64,000 nt of DNA, taken from assembly GCA_001449105.1 (NCBI GenBank), contig LNIY01000076.1:1-64000 (forward strand), written 5' to 3'. The translations under genes and the position numbers were made by a program. The notes beneath the pieces are model-generated. The model was not told where the DNA came from, searched no databases, and saw nothing but the letters and a program-made list of their open reading frames with translations. This document shows positions 48,365 through 56,588 of this stretch, in pieces (the first letter of the stretch is position 1; every line of letters begins with the position of its first letter). The stretch is from Caulobacter vibrioides (lineage in GTDB: Bacteria > Pseudomonadota > Alphaproteobacteria > Caulobacterales > Caulobacteraceae).

Positions 48365-49177
48365 ATGGCCTACGACGTGCTGGAAGTGAAGCCGATGACC
48401 CGCCGGATCGGCGCCGAGGTGTTCGGCGTCGACCTGGGCCAGCCGCTGTCGAACCGGCAGTTCGAGGAGCTGCACCAGGCCCTGACCCAGTACCAGGTGC
48501 TGTTCTTCCGCGACCAGCAGATGACCCACGACGCCCACAAGGCGCTGGGCCGCAAGTTCGGGGCGCTGGCGATCCATTCGGGCGTGCCGGGCCTGGCTGA
48601 TCATCCCGAGGTCGTCGCCATCCACGCCGACGAGAACTCGAAATTCGTGGCCGGCGAGAGCTGGCACTCGGACCTGACCTGCGACCCCGAGCCGCCGCTG
48701 GGCAGCATCCTGCACATGCCCATCGTGCCCGCCGACGGCGGCGACACCGTCTTCGCCAGCATGTACGCCGCCTACGACACCCTGTCGGACCGGATGAAGG
48801 CCTATCTGGAGGGCCTGACCGCCGTGCACGACGCCAACCCGATCTACAAGGCGCTCTTCCCCGACATCGACCGCACCTACAACTGCACCGCCCATCCGGT
48901 GGTGCGCACCCATCCGGTGAGCGGCCGCAAGAGCCTGTTCGTCAACCCGTCCTACACCACTCACATCGTGGGCCTGCCCAAGGCCGAGAGCGCGGCGATC
49001 CTGGGCTATCTCTACCACCACGCCGGCAATCCGGACTTCCAGGTGCGCTTCCGTTGGCGGAAGAACTCGGTGGCCTTCTGGGACAACCGCTGCACCTGGC
49101 ACCAGGCGATCTGGGACTATTTCCCGGACGTCCGCTCGGGCTTCCGCGTGACGATCGCGGGCGATAGGCCGGTGTGA
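48365..49177 (+). CDS. TauD/TfdA-type Fe(II)/2-oxoglutarate dioxygenase
   Basis: 270 residues from the ATG at 48365. Double-stranded beta-helix dioxygenase: iron ligands His and Asp in WHSDLTCD near 100-102, distal His in CTWHQAIWDYF near 245, and the 2-oxoglutarate arginine in SGFRVTI near 260. The N-terminus PMTRRIGAEVFGVDLGQPL is typical of TauD. These enzymes cleave C-S, C-O or C-N bonds by hydroxylation, so it may remove a side group before or after ring opening. Last gene of the cluster. Confidence 0.94.
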   Translation: MAYDVLEVKPMTRRIGAEVFGVDLGQPLSNRQFEELHQALTQYQVLFFRDQQMTHDAHKALGRKFGALAIHSGVPGLADHPEVVAIHADENSKFVAGESWHSDLTCDPEPPLGSILHMPIVPADGGDTVFASMYAAYDTLSDRMKAYLEGLTAVHDANPIYKALFPDIDRTYNCTAHPVVRTHPVSGRKSLFVNPSYTTHIVGLPKAESAAILGYLYHHAGNPDFQVRFRWRKNSVAFWDNRCTWHQAIWDYFPDVRSGFRVTIAGDRPV

Positions 49178-49182
49178 GATTT

Positions 49183-49503
49183 CCCTCTCTCTAAGAGAGA
49201 GGGGCCCACGCCGAAAGGCGTGGGAGGGTGAGTGGGTACGAACTCACCGAAAGAGGTGCGGACCAAAACCCATCGTCATCCCGGAAAGCGCAGCGCTTAT
49301 CCGGGACCCAGGGAGACTGGGCGCCGTGGTGCGTCTAGGCTGTCTTGAACGCTTCGTCGGCGGCCCCTGGGTCCGGCTCTTCGCTTCGCTGCGGCCGGGA
49401 TGACGGCCTAGGGTGAGAGCGAGGGAGTCTTTCGGTCAACCGTGAAACCTCTCACCCTCCCACCGCTGCGCGCCGGGCCCCTCCCTCTCTCAAAGAGAGA
49501 GGG
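49183..49503. repeat. Composite repeat: family C element with a family B element inside
   Basis: The outer arms are of family C (CCCTCTCTCTAAGAGAGAGG at the left, CTCTCTCAAAGAGAGAGGG at the right). Between them, 49274-49405 is a full family B unit (CGTCATCCCGG to CCGGGATGACG). The family C copy at 28084 has only about 60 bp in the corresponding place. The element fills the whole gap between the convergent dioxygenase and enoyl-CoA hydratase genes; no gene is seen in it. Confidence 0.85.
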
Positions 49504-49512
49504 TCTCAAACT

Positions 49513-50274
49513 CTATCGCCGCCGGAAATCCGCCGTGCGCTTGCCCATGAAGGCCGCGATGGCTTCCTTGTGGTCGCCGCTGGCGATCAGGGCCGGCAGC
49601 TCTTCCTCCACGTAGGATTTGCCGTCGACCACGCGCTTGGTCGCCTCCACCGCCAGGGGCGCGCGGGACGAGATCGCCTCGGCCAGCTTCATGGCCTCGC
49701 GCAGCAGGGTGGCGGGGGTGTGGACCGCCGTGACGACGCCGTCGAACAGGGCCCGGGCGGCGTCGAACTGGGCGCCGGTCAGCAGGTGGGCCTTGGCCCG
49801 CGAGACGCCGATCAGCCGCGGCAGGCGCGCAGCCGAGGCCACCAGGCCGATATTGACCCCCGAGGCGGCGAACACCGCCCGGTCGCTGGCCAGGCGGATG
49901 TCGCAGGCGAGCGCCAGCTCCAGCCCGCCGCCGAAGCACCAGCCGTCGACGGCGGCGATGGTCGGCACGCGCAGGGCCTCGACCCAGTCCATCAGCCGGT
50001 TGAAGTCCTCGACCGCCGCCAGCGCGCCGTCGCCGCGCACGGCCGCCTCGCGCAGATCGTCACCGGCGCAGAACACCGCGCCCCGTCCGGTCAGCACAAC
50101 GGCGCGCACGTCGTCGTCGGTGGCGATCTCGTCCAGCGCCCTCACCAGCTGGGCGCGCAGGGCCATGCTCAGGGCGTTGGCCGGCGGGGCGTCCAGCTCC
50201 AGCAGGATGATGGAGCCCGTGGGGCGCGAGACGTGAAGCATGGGAGCCAGCACTGGGCGGATCGTCGGCGTCAT
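49513..50274 (-). CDS. Enoyl-CoA hydratase/isomerase family protein
   Basis: 253 residues from the ATG at 50274 (a GTG at 50295 adds seven). Crotonase fold: LELDAPPANALSMAL, the CoA-pocket FCAGDDLREAAV near 68 and oxyanion GWCFGGGLELALACD near 110; family Glu residues are not all in the usual places, so hydratase versus isomerase cannot be decided. Divergent from the crotonyl-CoA carboxylase/reductase gene with 278 bp between, so they may share regulation. Confidence 0.9.
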   Translation of the reverse strand: MTPTIRPVLAPMLHVSRPTGSIILLELDAPPANALSMALRAQLVRALDEIATDDDVRAVVLTGRGAVFCAGDDLREAAVRGDGALAAVEDFNRLMDWVEALRVPTIAAVDGWCFGGGLELALACDIRLASDRAVFAASGVNIGLVASAARLPRLIGVSRAKAHLLTGAQFDAARALFDGVVTAVHTPATLLREAMKLAEAISSRAPLAVEATKRVVDGKSYVEEELPALIASGDHKEAIAAFMGKRTADFRRR

Positions 50275-50343
50275 GGACGCAACCTCGCCCGACACGCCGC
50301 GAATGGGAAGCGCGCAACCTCAAGCAGGGTGGGTCGTTTCATT

Positions 50344-50366
50344 CGCAACCATGTTGCGTCGCACAA
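50344..50366 (+). promoter_or_regulatory. Element upstream of ccr shared with the mcd gene
   Basis: CGCAACC (50344-50350) joined to ATGTTGCGTCGC (50351-50362), containing the inverted repeat TGTTGC-GTC-GCACAA. Nearly the same sequence lies upstream of the acyl-CoA dehydrogenase at 58318-58338. A PhaR/AniA-like repressor of carbon storage would suit the TGC-rich palindrome; this is inference. Confidence 0.55.
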
Positions 50367-50552
50367 GGATTCCGCTTGCCAGATCGGAAGCCTTGTCTCA
50401 GCCTCGCCCGTACCGGCCTGCCGAGCGTGGCCGGAGAACACGATAAGAACGACGGGCCGGCGGCGCATTCTTCTCTCGCGCCGCACCGTACCGCGGAGCG
50501 CAAACAGCCAGTCCGGCGTTCATGTTGCAGCGCCGAAGAGCCGGGGAGTGAG

Positions 50553-51833
50553 ATGACGACCGCGACCCTCGCGACCACTGCGTCGCCCGTTAAGGACCTG
50601 TACGAGATCGGCGAGATTCCGCCGCCGTTCCATGTGCCCAAGTCGATGTACGCCTGGACGATCCGCAAGGAGCGGCACGGCCCGCCGGGCTCGGCCATGC
50701 AGGTCGAGGTGGTGCCCACCTGGGAGATCGGCGAGGACGAGGTGCTGGTCCTCGTGATGGCCGCCGGCGTCAACTACAACGGCATCTGGGCCGCCCTGGG
50801 CGAGCCGATCAGCCCCCTCGACGGCCACAAGCATCCCTTCCACGTCGCCGGCTCCGACGCCTCGGGCATCGTCTGGGCGGTGGGCGCCAAGGTGAAGCGC
50901 TGGAAGCTGGGCGACGAAGTCGTCATCCACTGCAATCAGGACGACGGCGACGACGAGGAGTGCAACGGCGGCGACCCGATGTATTCGTCCAGCCAGCGCA
51001 TCTGGGGCTACGAGACGCCGGACGGCAGCTTCGCCCAGTTCTGCCGCGTGCAGTCGCGCCAGCTGATGCCGCGCCCCCGCCACCTGACCTGGGAGGAGGC
51101 GGCCTGCTACACCCTGACCCTCGCCACGGCCTACCGCATGCTGTTCGGCCACAAGCCGCATGAGCTGAAGCCCGGCCAGAACGTGCTGGTCTGGGGCGCT
51201 TCGGGAGGTCTTGGCGTCTTCGCCGTGCAGCTGGCGGCGGTGGCCGGCGCCAACGCCATCGGCGTGGTCAGCGACGACGACAAGCGCGAGTTCGTGCTGT
51301 CGATGGGCGCCAAGGCGGTGCTGAACCGCAAGGAGTTCAACTGCTGGGGACAACTGCCCAAGGTCAACGGTCCCGAATTCGCCGACTACATGAAGGAGAG
51401 CCGCAAGTTCGGCAAAGCCATCTGGCAGATCACGGGCAACAAGGACGTCGACCTGGTGTTCGAGCACCCGGGCGAGTCGACCTTCCCGGTGTCGGTGTTC
51501 GTGGTCAAGCGCGGCGGCATGGTCGCCATCTGCGCCGGCACCTCGGGCTTCAACCTGACCATGGACGCCCGCTTCCTGTGGATGCGCCAGAAGCGCGTGC
51601 AGGGCAGCCACTTCGCCAATCTGATGCAGGCCAGCGCCGCCAACCAGCTGGTCATCGACCGCCGCGTCGACCCGTGCCTGTCGGAAGTGTTCCCCTGGGA
51701 CCAGATCCCCGCCGCCCATGAGAAGATGCTGGCCAACCAGCACATGCCCGGCAACATGGGCGTGCTGGTCTGCGCCCAGCGTCCCGGCCTGCGCACCTTC
51801 GAGGAGGTGCAGGAGCTTAGCGCGGAGGGGTGA
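50553..51833 (+). CDS. ccr: Crotonyl-CoA carboxylase/reductase
   Basis: 426 residues from the ATG at 50553 (GGGGAGTGAG upstream). Medium-chain dehydrogenase/reductase that carboxylates crotonyl-CoA to ethylmalonyl-CoA with NADPH and CO2, the key step of the ethylmalonyl-CoA pathway for acetyl-CoA assimilation. Diagnostic: VMAAGVNYNGIWAALGEPIS, the NADPH loop WGASGGLGVFAVQLA near 220, and the CO2-pocket region FEHPGEST near 310. Full length. An in-frame extension upstream lacks homology. Confidence 0.96.
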   Translation: MTTATLATTASPVKDLYEIGEIPPPFHVPKSMYAWTIRKERHGPPGSAMQVEVVPTWEIGEDEVLVLVMAAGVNYNGIWAALGEPISPLDGHKHPFHVAGSDASGIVWAVGAKVKRWKLGDEVVIHCNQDDGDDEECNGGDPMYSSSQRIWGYETPDGSFAQFCRVQSRQLMPRPRHLTWEEAACYTLTLATAYRMLFGHKPHELKPGQNVLVWGASGGLGVFAVQLAAVAGANAIGVVSDDDKREFVLSMGAKAVLNRKEFNCWGQLPKVNGPEFADYMKESRKFGKAIWQITGNKDVDLVFEHPGESTFPVSVFVVKRGGMVAICAGTSGFNLTMDARFLWMRQKRVQGSHFANLMQASAANQLVIDRRVDPCLSEVFPWDQIPAAHEKMLANQHMPGNMGVLVCAQRPGLRTFEEVQELSAEG

Positions 51834-51844
51834 TCGCCTTCGTT

Positions 51845-51886
51845 CGTCATCCCGGCCCTAAGCACCGCTTCGGCCGGCATGACGAC
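51845..51886. repeat. Short palindromic repeat, family B
   Basis: CGTCATCCCGG...CCGGCATGACGAC, a short version of family B, 12 bp after the ccr stop. Confidence 0.75.
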
Positions 51887-51977
51887 ATGCGGGAGGGGGA
51901 GCGCGGCGCCTCCATGCAAGACGCCGGCCCGGAACCAGGCCCTTATCCCTTCAGTTTCGAGACCGAAGGAGTTCTCC

Positions 51978-52217
51978 ATGACCGACATCACCTACACCAT
52001 CGTCGAGCACGACGGCGGCTGGGCCTACAAGCTGGGCGCCGTGTTCTCCGAGACGTTCCCGACCCACGACGCCGCCCTGGCCGCGGCCAAGCGCGCAGCC
52101 GGCGAGCAGAAGGTGGCGGGCGATACGGTCGGCATCACCTACGAGGACGAGCGCGGCCAGTGGCGCGAGGAGCTGTCCGACGGCCACGACCGTCCGACCA
52201 CGCATGTGAAGGGCTAA
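51978..52217 (+). CDS. DUF2188-type small protein
   Basis: 79 residues from the ATG at 51978 (AAGGAG upstream). TYTIVEHDGGWAYKLGAVFS, FPTHDAALAAAKRAAGEQ and YEDERGQWREEL fit DUF2188, a small two-layer domain often found in stress-induced proteins. No signal peptide. It is its own unit; an AT-rich palindrome follows the stop. Confidence 0.8.
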   Translation: MTDITYTIVEHDGGWAYKLGAVFSETFPTHDAALAAAKRAAGEQKVAGDTVGITYEDERGQWREELSDGHDRPTTHVKG

Positions 52218-52222
52218 AGTAA

Positions 52223-52247
52223 ATTTCGATACGTCGCGTATCGAAAT
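52223..52247. promoter_or_regulatory. 25-bp near-perfect palindrome, probable operator
   Basis: ATTTCGATACG, three bases (TCG), CGTATCGAAAT: 11-bp perfect arms in an otherwise GC-rich region, just after the DUF2188 gene and 64 bp before the M20 gene. Its length and spacing suit a TetR-, GntR- or MarR-type dimer site. Confidence 0.55.
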
Positions 52248-52310
52248 CGCTCTTGGCAACCGCGCCACCCCGTCGCACAGTCTCGCCCTGACAGTCGACG
52301 GAGGGGCGTC

Positions 52311-53777
52311 ATGGGGTGGAAGAGCAAGGTCGCGCTGGGATCGGTCGGCGTGCTGGCGGTGCTGGCCGGGGTGGTCGTGGTGCGCACGGCGACCTTCAAG
52401 GCGCCGGCCCAGCCGGGGCAGGTTCCGCTGGCGGCCGCCCGGCCCTTCGATGCGGCCAGGGCCGCCGAGCACCTGGGCCAGGCGATCCGCTTCCAGACGG
52501 TCAGCCACCAGGACGCGGCGCAGAACGATCTTTCCCAATGGGACGCCCTGCACGGCTGGCTGCAGACGACCTATCCCGCCGCCCACAAGGCCATGACTCG
52601 CGAGGTCGTCGGCGGCCACGCCCTGATCTACACTTGGACGGGTTCGGACCCGTCGCTGGCGCCGATCGTGCTGATGGCCCACCAGGACGTGGTGCCGGTG
52701 ACGTCCGGCACCGAGAAGGACTGGAAGCACCCCCCGTTCGGCGGCGTGATCGCCGAGGGCGCGGTCTGGGGCCGGGGCGCGATCGACGACAAGGGCTCGC
52801 TGGTCGGCCTGTTCGAGGCGGTCGAGGGCCTGGCCGCCGGCGGCTTCGTCCCCAAGCGCACCGTGATCATCGCCAGCGGCCATGACGAGGAGGTCGGCGG
52901 GGCCGGCGCCCGGGCCGTGGCCGCCGCCCTGAAGGCGCGCGGCGTCAAGGCCTGGTTCGTGCTCGACGAAGGCATGGTGGTGGTCGAGAACCATCCGGTG
53001 ACCAAGGGCCCGGCGGCGATCATCGCCACCGCCGAAAAGGGCTACGCCACGCTGAAGGTCACCGCGCCGGCGGCCGGCGGGCACTCCTCGACCCCGCCCG
53101 AACAGACCGGCGTCACCACCCTGTCCAAGGCCGTGCTGGCCATCGCCGGCAAGCCTTTCCCGATGAAGTTCGAGGGCCCGGGGGCGCAGATGCTGCAGGC
53201 CCTGGCGCCCGAGGCCTCGCCCACCCTGAAGATGGCGGCGGCCAACACCTGGCTGTTCTCGCCGCTGCTGATCAAGGAGACGGCCAGGAGCCCGGCGGGC
53301 GCGGCCATGCTGCACACGACGATCGCCCCGACCATGCTGAAGGGCTCGCCCAAGGAGAACGTGCTGCCGCAGGACGCCACGGCCTGGATCAACTATCGCA
53401 TCGCGCCGGGCGACACCTCGGCCGGCGTGCTGGCGCGGGCCAAGGCGGCGACGGGCGACCTGCCGGTGACCTTCGCCTGGGACCGTCCGCCCAACGAGCC
53501 CTCGGCCGTGTCGTCGACCACCTCGGACGCCTGGAAGACCCTGGCCGCCCTGGCCAAGGACGAAAGCGGCGCCCCGGTCGCCCCCGGCCTGATGATCGCC
53601 GCCAGCGACAGCCGCTTCATGTCGCCGATCGCCGACGACATCTACCGCTTCCAGCCGATCCGCCTGTCGATGGACGGCACCAAGATGATCCACGGCACCA
53701 ACGAGCACATGACCCTGGCCAACCTGGAAGAGATGGTGCGGTTCTATCAGCGGCTGGTGGAGACGGCGGGGCGGTAG
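52311..53777 (+). CDS. M20-family metallopeptidase, membrane-anchored (Cps1/PM20D1-like)
   Basis: 488 residues. N-terminal helix at 5-25, then an M20 catalytic domain with intact ligands: MAHQDVVPV near 120, GRGAIDDKGSLVG near 156, GHDEEVGG near 190 (general-base Glu present) and a lid domain to about 400. The long form with an N-terminal anchor resembles carboxypeptidase S and PM20D1 proteins that handle N-acyl amino acids or peptides. It probably faces the periplasm. GGAGGGGCGTC precedes the ATG. Confidence 0.9.
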   Translation: MGWKSKVALGSVGVLAVLAGVVVVRTATFKAPAQPGQVPLAAARPFDAARAAEHLGQAIRFQTVSHQDAAQNDLSQWDALHGWLQTTYPAAHKAMTREVVGGHALIYTWTGSDPSLAPIVLMAHQDVVPVTSGTEKDWKHPPFGGVIAEGAVWGRGAIDDKGSLVGLFEAVEGLAAGGFVPKRTVIIASGHDEEVGGAGARAVAAALKARGVKAWFVLDEGMVVVENHPVTKGPAAIIATAEKGYATLKVTAPAAGGHSSTPPEQTGVTTLSKAVLAIAGKPFPMKFEGPGAQMLQALAPEASPTLKMAAANTWLFSPLLIKETARSPAGAAMLHTTIAPTMLKGSPKENVLPQDATAWINYRIAPGDTSAGVLARAKAATGDLPVTFAWDRPPNEPSAVSSTTSDAWKTLAALAKDESGAPVAPGLMIAASDSRFMSPIADDIYRFQPIRLSMDGTKMIHGTNEHMTLANLEEMVRFYQRLVETAGR

Positions 53778-53852
53778 GCTTTCACGAGGATTTTGGGGCT
53801 AAGGGTCAGCCACGGTCTTAAATCGCCCACGGACTGACGCTAGAACCGTCTC

Positions 53853-54971
53853 ATGCCTGCCGACGACGCGCGTTCCGCCATCCATTCCACCAGCGCCGCC
53901 AAGGCCCCGCCCGCCAAGTTCGGCAAGGGCTTCCTGTTCGACGCCTGGTATTACGCGGCCCTGTCGCGCGAGGTGAAGACCGGCAAGCTGGTCCGCTACG
54001 AGATCCTCGGCGAGCCGGTGCTGGTCAGCCGGGGCAAGGACGGCGAGGTATTCGCGATCCGCGACGTCTGCCCGCACCGCGCAGCGCCCTTGTCGGGCGG
54101 CAAGCTGACGCAAGAAGCCGACGGCCGCGCCAGCGTCGAGTGCCCCTATCACGGCTGGCGGTTCGGCTCGGACGGCGTCTGCGCCTCGATCCCGTCGCTG
54201 ACCTCCGACCAGAGTCTGGAGGTCTCGCGCATCCGCGTGCGGCGCTATCCGGCGGCCGAGAGCCAGGGGATGGTGTTCGTCTGGATCAGCGCCGACCCGC
54301 GCTTCGACGGCGAGCCGCCCGAGCCTCCGCCGGTCTTCCCCGGCGTGGTGGGCGGACAGGCCAAGATCGTCGACTCGATGATCTTCGAGACCCACATGGA
54401 CCACGCGGTGGTCGGGCTGATGGACCCGACCCACGCCCCCTATGTGCACGAGGCCTGGTGGGCCCGCTCGTCCAAGCGCCAGTCGGAGAAGACCAAGGTC
54501 TTCGCCCCCTCGCCGGAAGGCTTCGTCATGCGCCGCCACGGGCGCAGCAAGGCCAACCGCCTGTACGACATCCTCGGCGGCGCGCCGCAGATCGAGATCA
54601 CCTTCCGCCTGCCCGGCTATCGCTGGGAGCACATCGTGGTGGGCAAGCATCAGGTGCTGGCCCTGACCTGCCTGACGCCGCTGACCGAGACCAGCACCCG
54701 GATCAGCCAGCTGATCTGGTCGGACCATCCGGTGATGATGCTGCGCGCGCTGATCGCCCCCTTCGCCCGCGAGTTCCTGCGTCAGGACGGCCGCATGGTG
54801 AACCTGCAGAACGAGGGGCTGAAGTACGATCCGGCGCTGATCTGGATCGACGACGCCGACACCCAGGCCAAGTGGTACCAGCAGCTGAAACGCGAATGGA
54901 CCGCCAGCCGCGCCGAGGGGCGGCCGTTCGTCAATCCGGTCAGGGAAACCACGCTGAAGTGGCGCAGCTGA
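53853..54971 (+). CDS. Rieske non-heme iron oxygenase, alpha subunit type
   Basis: 372 residues. Rieske domain at about 40-130 with Cys-His pairs in VCPHRAAPL (near 73) and ECPYHGWRF (near 95). The catalytic domain carries iron ligands in the block DHAVVGLMDPTHAPYVH near 190 (the two His) and an acidic third ligand downstream. It is related to vanillate demethylase-type mono- or demethylases rather than to biphenyl types, and no beta subunit or reductase is adjacent. Substrate unknown. Confidence 0.9.
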   Translation: MPADDARSAIHSTSAAKAPPAKFGKGFLFDAWYYAALSREVKTGKLVRYEILGEPVLVSRGKDGEVFAIRDVCPHRAAPLSGGKLTQEADGRASVECPYHGWRFGSDGVCASIPSLTSDQSLEVSRIRVRRYPAAESQGMVFVWISADPRFDGEPPEPPPVFPGVVGGQAKIVDSMIFETHMDHAVVGLMDPTHAPYVHEAWWARSSKRQSEKTKVFAPSPEGFVMRRHGRSKANRLYDILGGAPQIEITFRLPGYRWEHIVVGKHQVLALTCLTPLTETSTRISQLIWSDHPVMMLRALIAPFAREFLRQDGRMVNLQNEGLKYDPALIWIDDADTQAKWYQQLKREWTASRAEGRPFVNPVRETTLKWRS

Positions 54972-55225
54972 GCGACCCGCTCAACGTCCATCTGGGCGAC
55001 GAATACGACCGTGACCTGCGCGCGGCGCTGCTGACGGCGTTGCTGGAGGCTGGCGCGACCCTGAAGGACCGCTGGTCGGGCGTCGCCGGCTCGCAGGACG
55101 TTTCTCACGAGGAATGGGACACCGCCCACGGCGTCGTGGTGGTCGAGGCCGAGACCTATATCGGCCTGTCGATCGAGGGGCCGGAAGCGGCGGTGACACC
55201 GATCGTGCGGCGGCTGGGCCGATGA
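54959..55225 (+). CDS. Small hypothetical protein overlapping the Rieske gene
   Basis: 88 residues from GTG 54959, overlapping the Rieske gene end by 13 bp. LSDPLNVHLGDEYDRDLRAALL and VVVEAETYIGLSIEGPEAAV look like a small alpha/beta domain. Unknown family; the overlap and the ATGA overlap with the next gene imply an operon Rieske - small protein - CPBP protease. Confidence 0.6.
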   Translation: MAQLSDPLNVHLGDEYDRDLRAALLTALLEAGATLKDRWSGVAGSQDVSHEEWDTAHGVVVVEAETYIGLSIEGPEAAVTPIVRRLGR

Positions 55226-55725
55226 GGCGCTTCGGTCGCCGGCTGGCGTCGGTGTTGGCGACCCTGCCCGACGCGGTCGGTTGGCGGTGGTGCGCTTTGG
55301 TCGCCGTGGTCTGCGGCGCGGCGATGGCGGCGATCGGCTTTTCGACCGGCCTCTATCGCCTGACCGAGACTGCGCCGGGCTTGCCGCTGCGACTGCTGAC
55401 GGTGTGGATCGTCCCGGCGCTTGGCGAGGAACTGCCATTCAGGGGCCTGCTGCTGCCCGGCCGCGACGAGACCCGCCGGCCTTGGCTGTGGGTCGCGGTC
55501 TCCACCGCGCTCTACGTCGCCTGGCACCCGTTCGAGACCCTGACCTTCCTGCCGCACGCGACGATGTTCCTGCGCTGGGACTTCCTGCTGTGCACGGCGA
55601 TCCTGGGGCTGTCCTGCGCCCTGGTGCGCCTGCGCACCGGCTCGCTGTGGCCGGCGGTGCTGCTGCACGGCGGCTTCGTGGTGGTCTGGCAGACCTGGCT
55701 GGGCGGGGTGAGCGCGCTGGGGTGA
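55222..55725 (+). CDS. CPBP-family intramembrane glutamic protease-like protein
   Basis: 167 residues from the ATG at 55222, overlapping the preceding stop. Four membrane helices with the CPBP (Abi) motifs GEELPFRGLLL near 70 (EExxxR), WHPFETL near 100 and LLHGGFVVVW near 150. Members process prenylated or lipid-linked proteins, or act in bacteriocin immunity. Target unknown. Confidence 0.82.
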   Translation: MRRFGRRLASVLATLPDAVGWRWCALVAVVCGAAMAAIGFSTGLYRLTETAPGLPLRLLTVWIVPALGEELPFRGLLLPGRDETRRPWLWVAVSTALYVAWHPFETLTFLPHATMFLRWDFLLCTAILGLSCALVRLRTGSLWPAVLLHGGFVVVWQTWLGGVSALG

Positions 55726-55755
55726 GAAGTTCCAGCCCCCTGTCGCCCCTAAGCT

Positions 55756-55904
55756 CGTCATCCCGGGCGAAGGCGCGCCAGCGCCGTAGACCCGGGACCC
55801 AGGCGACTGGGCGCGGCGCTTGGTTCCCCGCTCCGGCGTTTGGCCGACGCCGTGCGGCCGCCCCTGGGGCCCGGCTCTACGCTTCGCTTCGGCCGGGATG
55901 ACGA
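55756..55904. repeat. Palindromic repeat, family B
   Basis: CGTCATCCCGG to CCGGGATGACGA with inner hairpins and CCCGGGACCCAGG, between the CPBP gene and the SH3 gene. Confidence 0.85.
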
Positions 55905-55936
55905 ACGAGGAGGCTGGCTCCTTTCAACGCGCAAAA

Positions 55937-55962
55937 CCCGCCTGGTCGGGGGACCAGGCGGG
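55937..55962 (-). terminator. Terminator of the SH3 protein gene
   Basis: An 11-bp perfect stem (55937-55947 with 55952-55962) with a four-base loop. On the minus strand it is followed by TTTTGCG. Confidence 0.8.
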
Positions 55963-56012
55963 CTCGCACGGAGCGCGCGGGGACGGGGGTTGGGGAGCGC
56001 GCCCCGAACTCG

Positions 56013-56588
56013 TTAGGCGCGGTAGACGTAGGCGCTGGAGACGTAGCCGACGCCGACGCCGTTCTGGCCGACCAGGATCCACTGGCCGTCGCTGGTGCGG
56101 CCCAGGGCCTGGAAGGTCTCGCCGGCGACCACCGAGCCGACGCGCTGGCCGCGGGTCGAGGCCGAGGCGCGCAGGTTCAGGGTCGAGCGGGCGACGTACT
56201 TGCCGGTGATCTTGGTCATCGGCGCGGAGTCGACGTTGTGCGAGATCTTGATGCCGTTGCTGGTCTTGTAGGCGCCGCCGACCTCGTTGGCCGCTTCCTT
56301 CTTCTGCATGCCGCAGCCGATGTAGGAGCCGGCGCCCGCGCCGACCACGGCGCCGATGGCGGTGCCCGCGCCGCGCTCGTTCTTGGCCAGCTTCGAGCCG
56401 GCGACGGCGCCCAGCAGGCCGCCGATCACGGCGCCGGTTTCCTGCTTCTTGCCCGAGGCGTCGCAGCCGACGACGCCGCCCAGGCGCTGTTCGACGGCGT
56501 TGGCGGCCGGCACCGAGGCCATGGTGAAGGCGGTGGCGGCGGCGGCGATGGTCAGGCCGATAGTCTTGATCTTGTTGGTCTTTTGCAT
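56013..56588 (-). CDS. Secreted glycine-zipper plus SH3 domain protein
   Basis: 191 residues from the ATG at 56588. Signal peptide (about 1-30, ending AANA), then glycine-zipper stretches (GAVIGGLLGAVAGSKLA and GTAIGAVVGAGAGSYIG) like those of Rick-type or 17-kDa surface antigens, and a C-terminal bacterial SH3 domain from about 130 (STLNLRASASTRGQRVG). It probably inserts in, or sits at, the outer membrane and binds peptidoglycan. The gap upstream (56589-56837) is AT-rich. Confidence 0.85.
   Translation of the reverse strand: MQKTNKIKTIGLTIAAAATAFTMASVPAANAVEQRLGGVVGCDASGKKQETGAVIGGLLGAVAGSKLAKNERGAGTAIGAVVGAGAGSYIGCGMQKKEAANEVGGAYKTSNGIKISHNVDSAPMTKITGKYVARSTLNLRASASTRGQRVGSVVAGETFQALGRTSDGQWILVGQNGVGVGYVSSAYVYRA

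Noticed and set aside
49490-49512. AGAGAGAGGG runs considered as a terminator of the dioxygenase operon
   Set aside because: The stem belongs to the right arm of the family C repeat and lacks a T-run; it may slow polymerase but cannot be called a terminator from sequence.
51931-51956. GGAAC and GTT resembling an EcfG/SigT promoter before the DUF2188 gene
   Set aside because: The spacing is 18 bases, longer than the 16-17 of the consensus, and the second element lacks the leading C.
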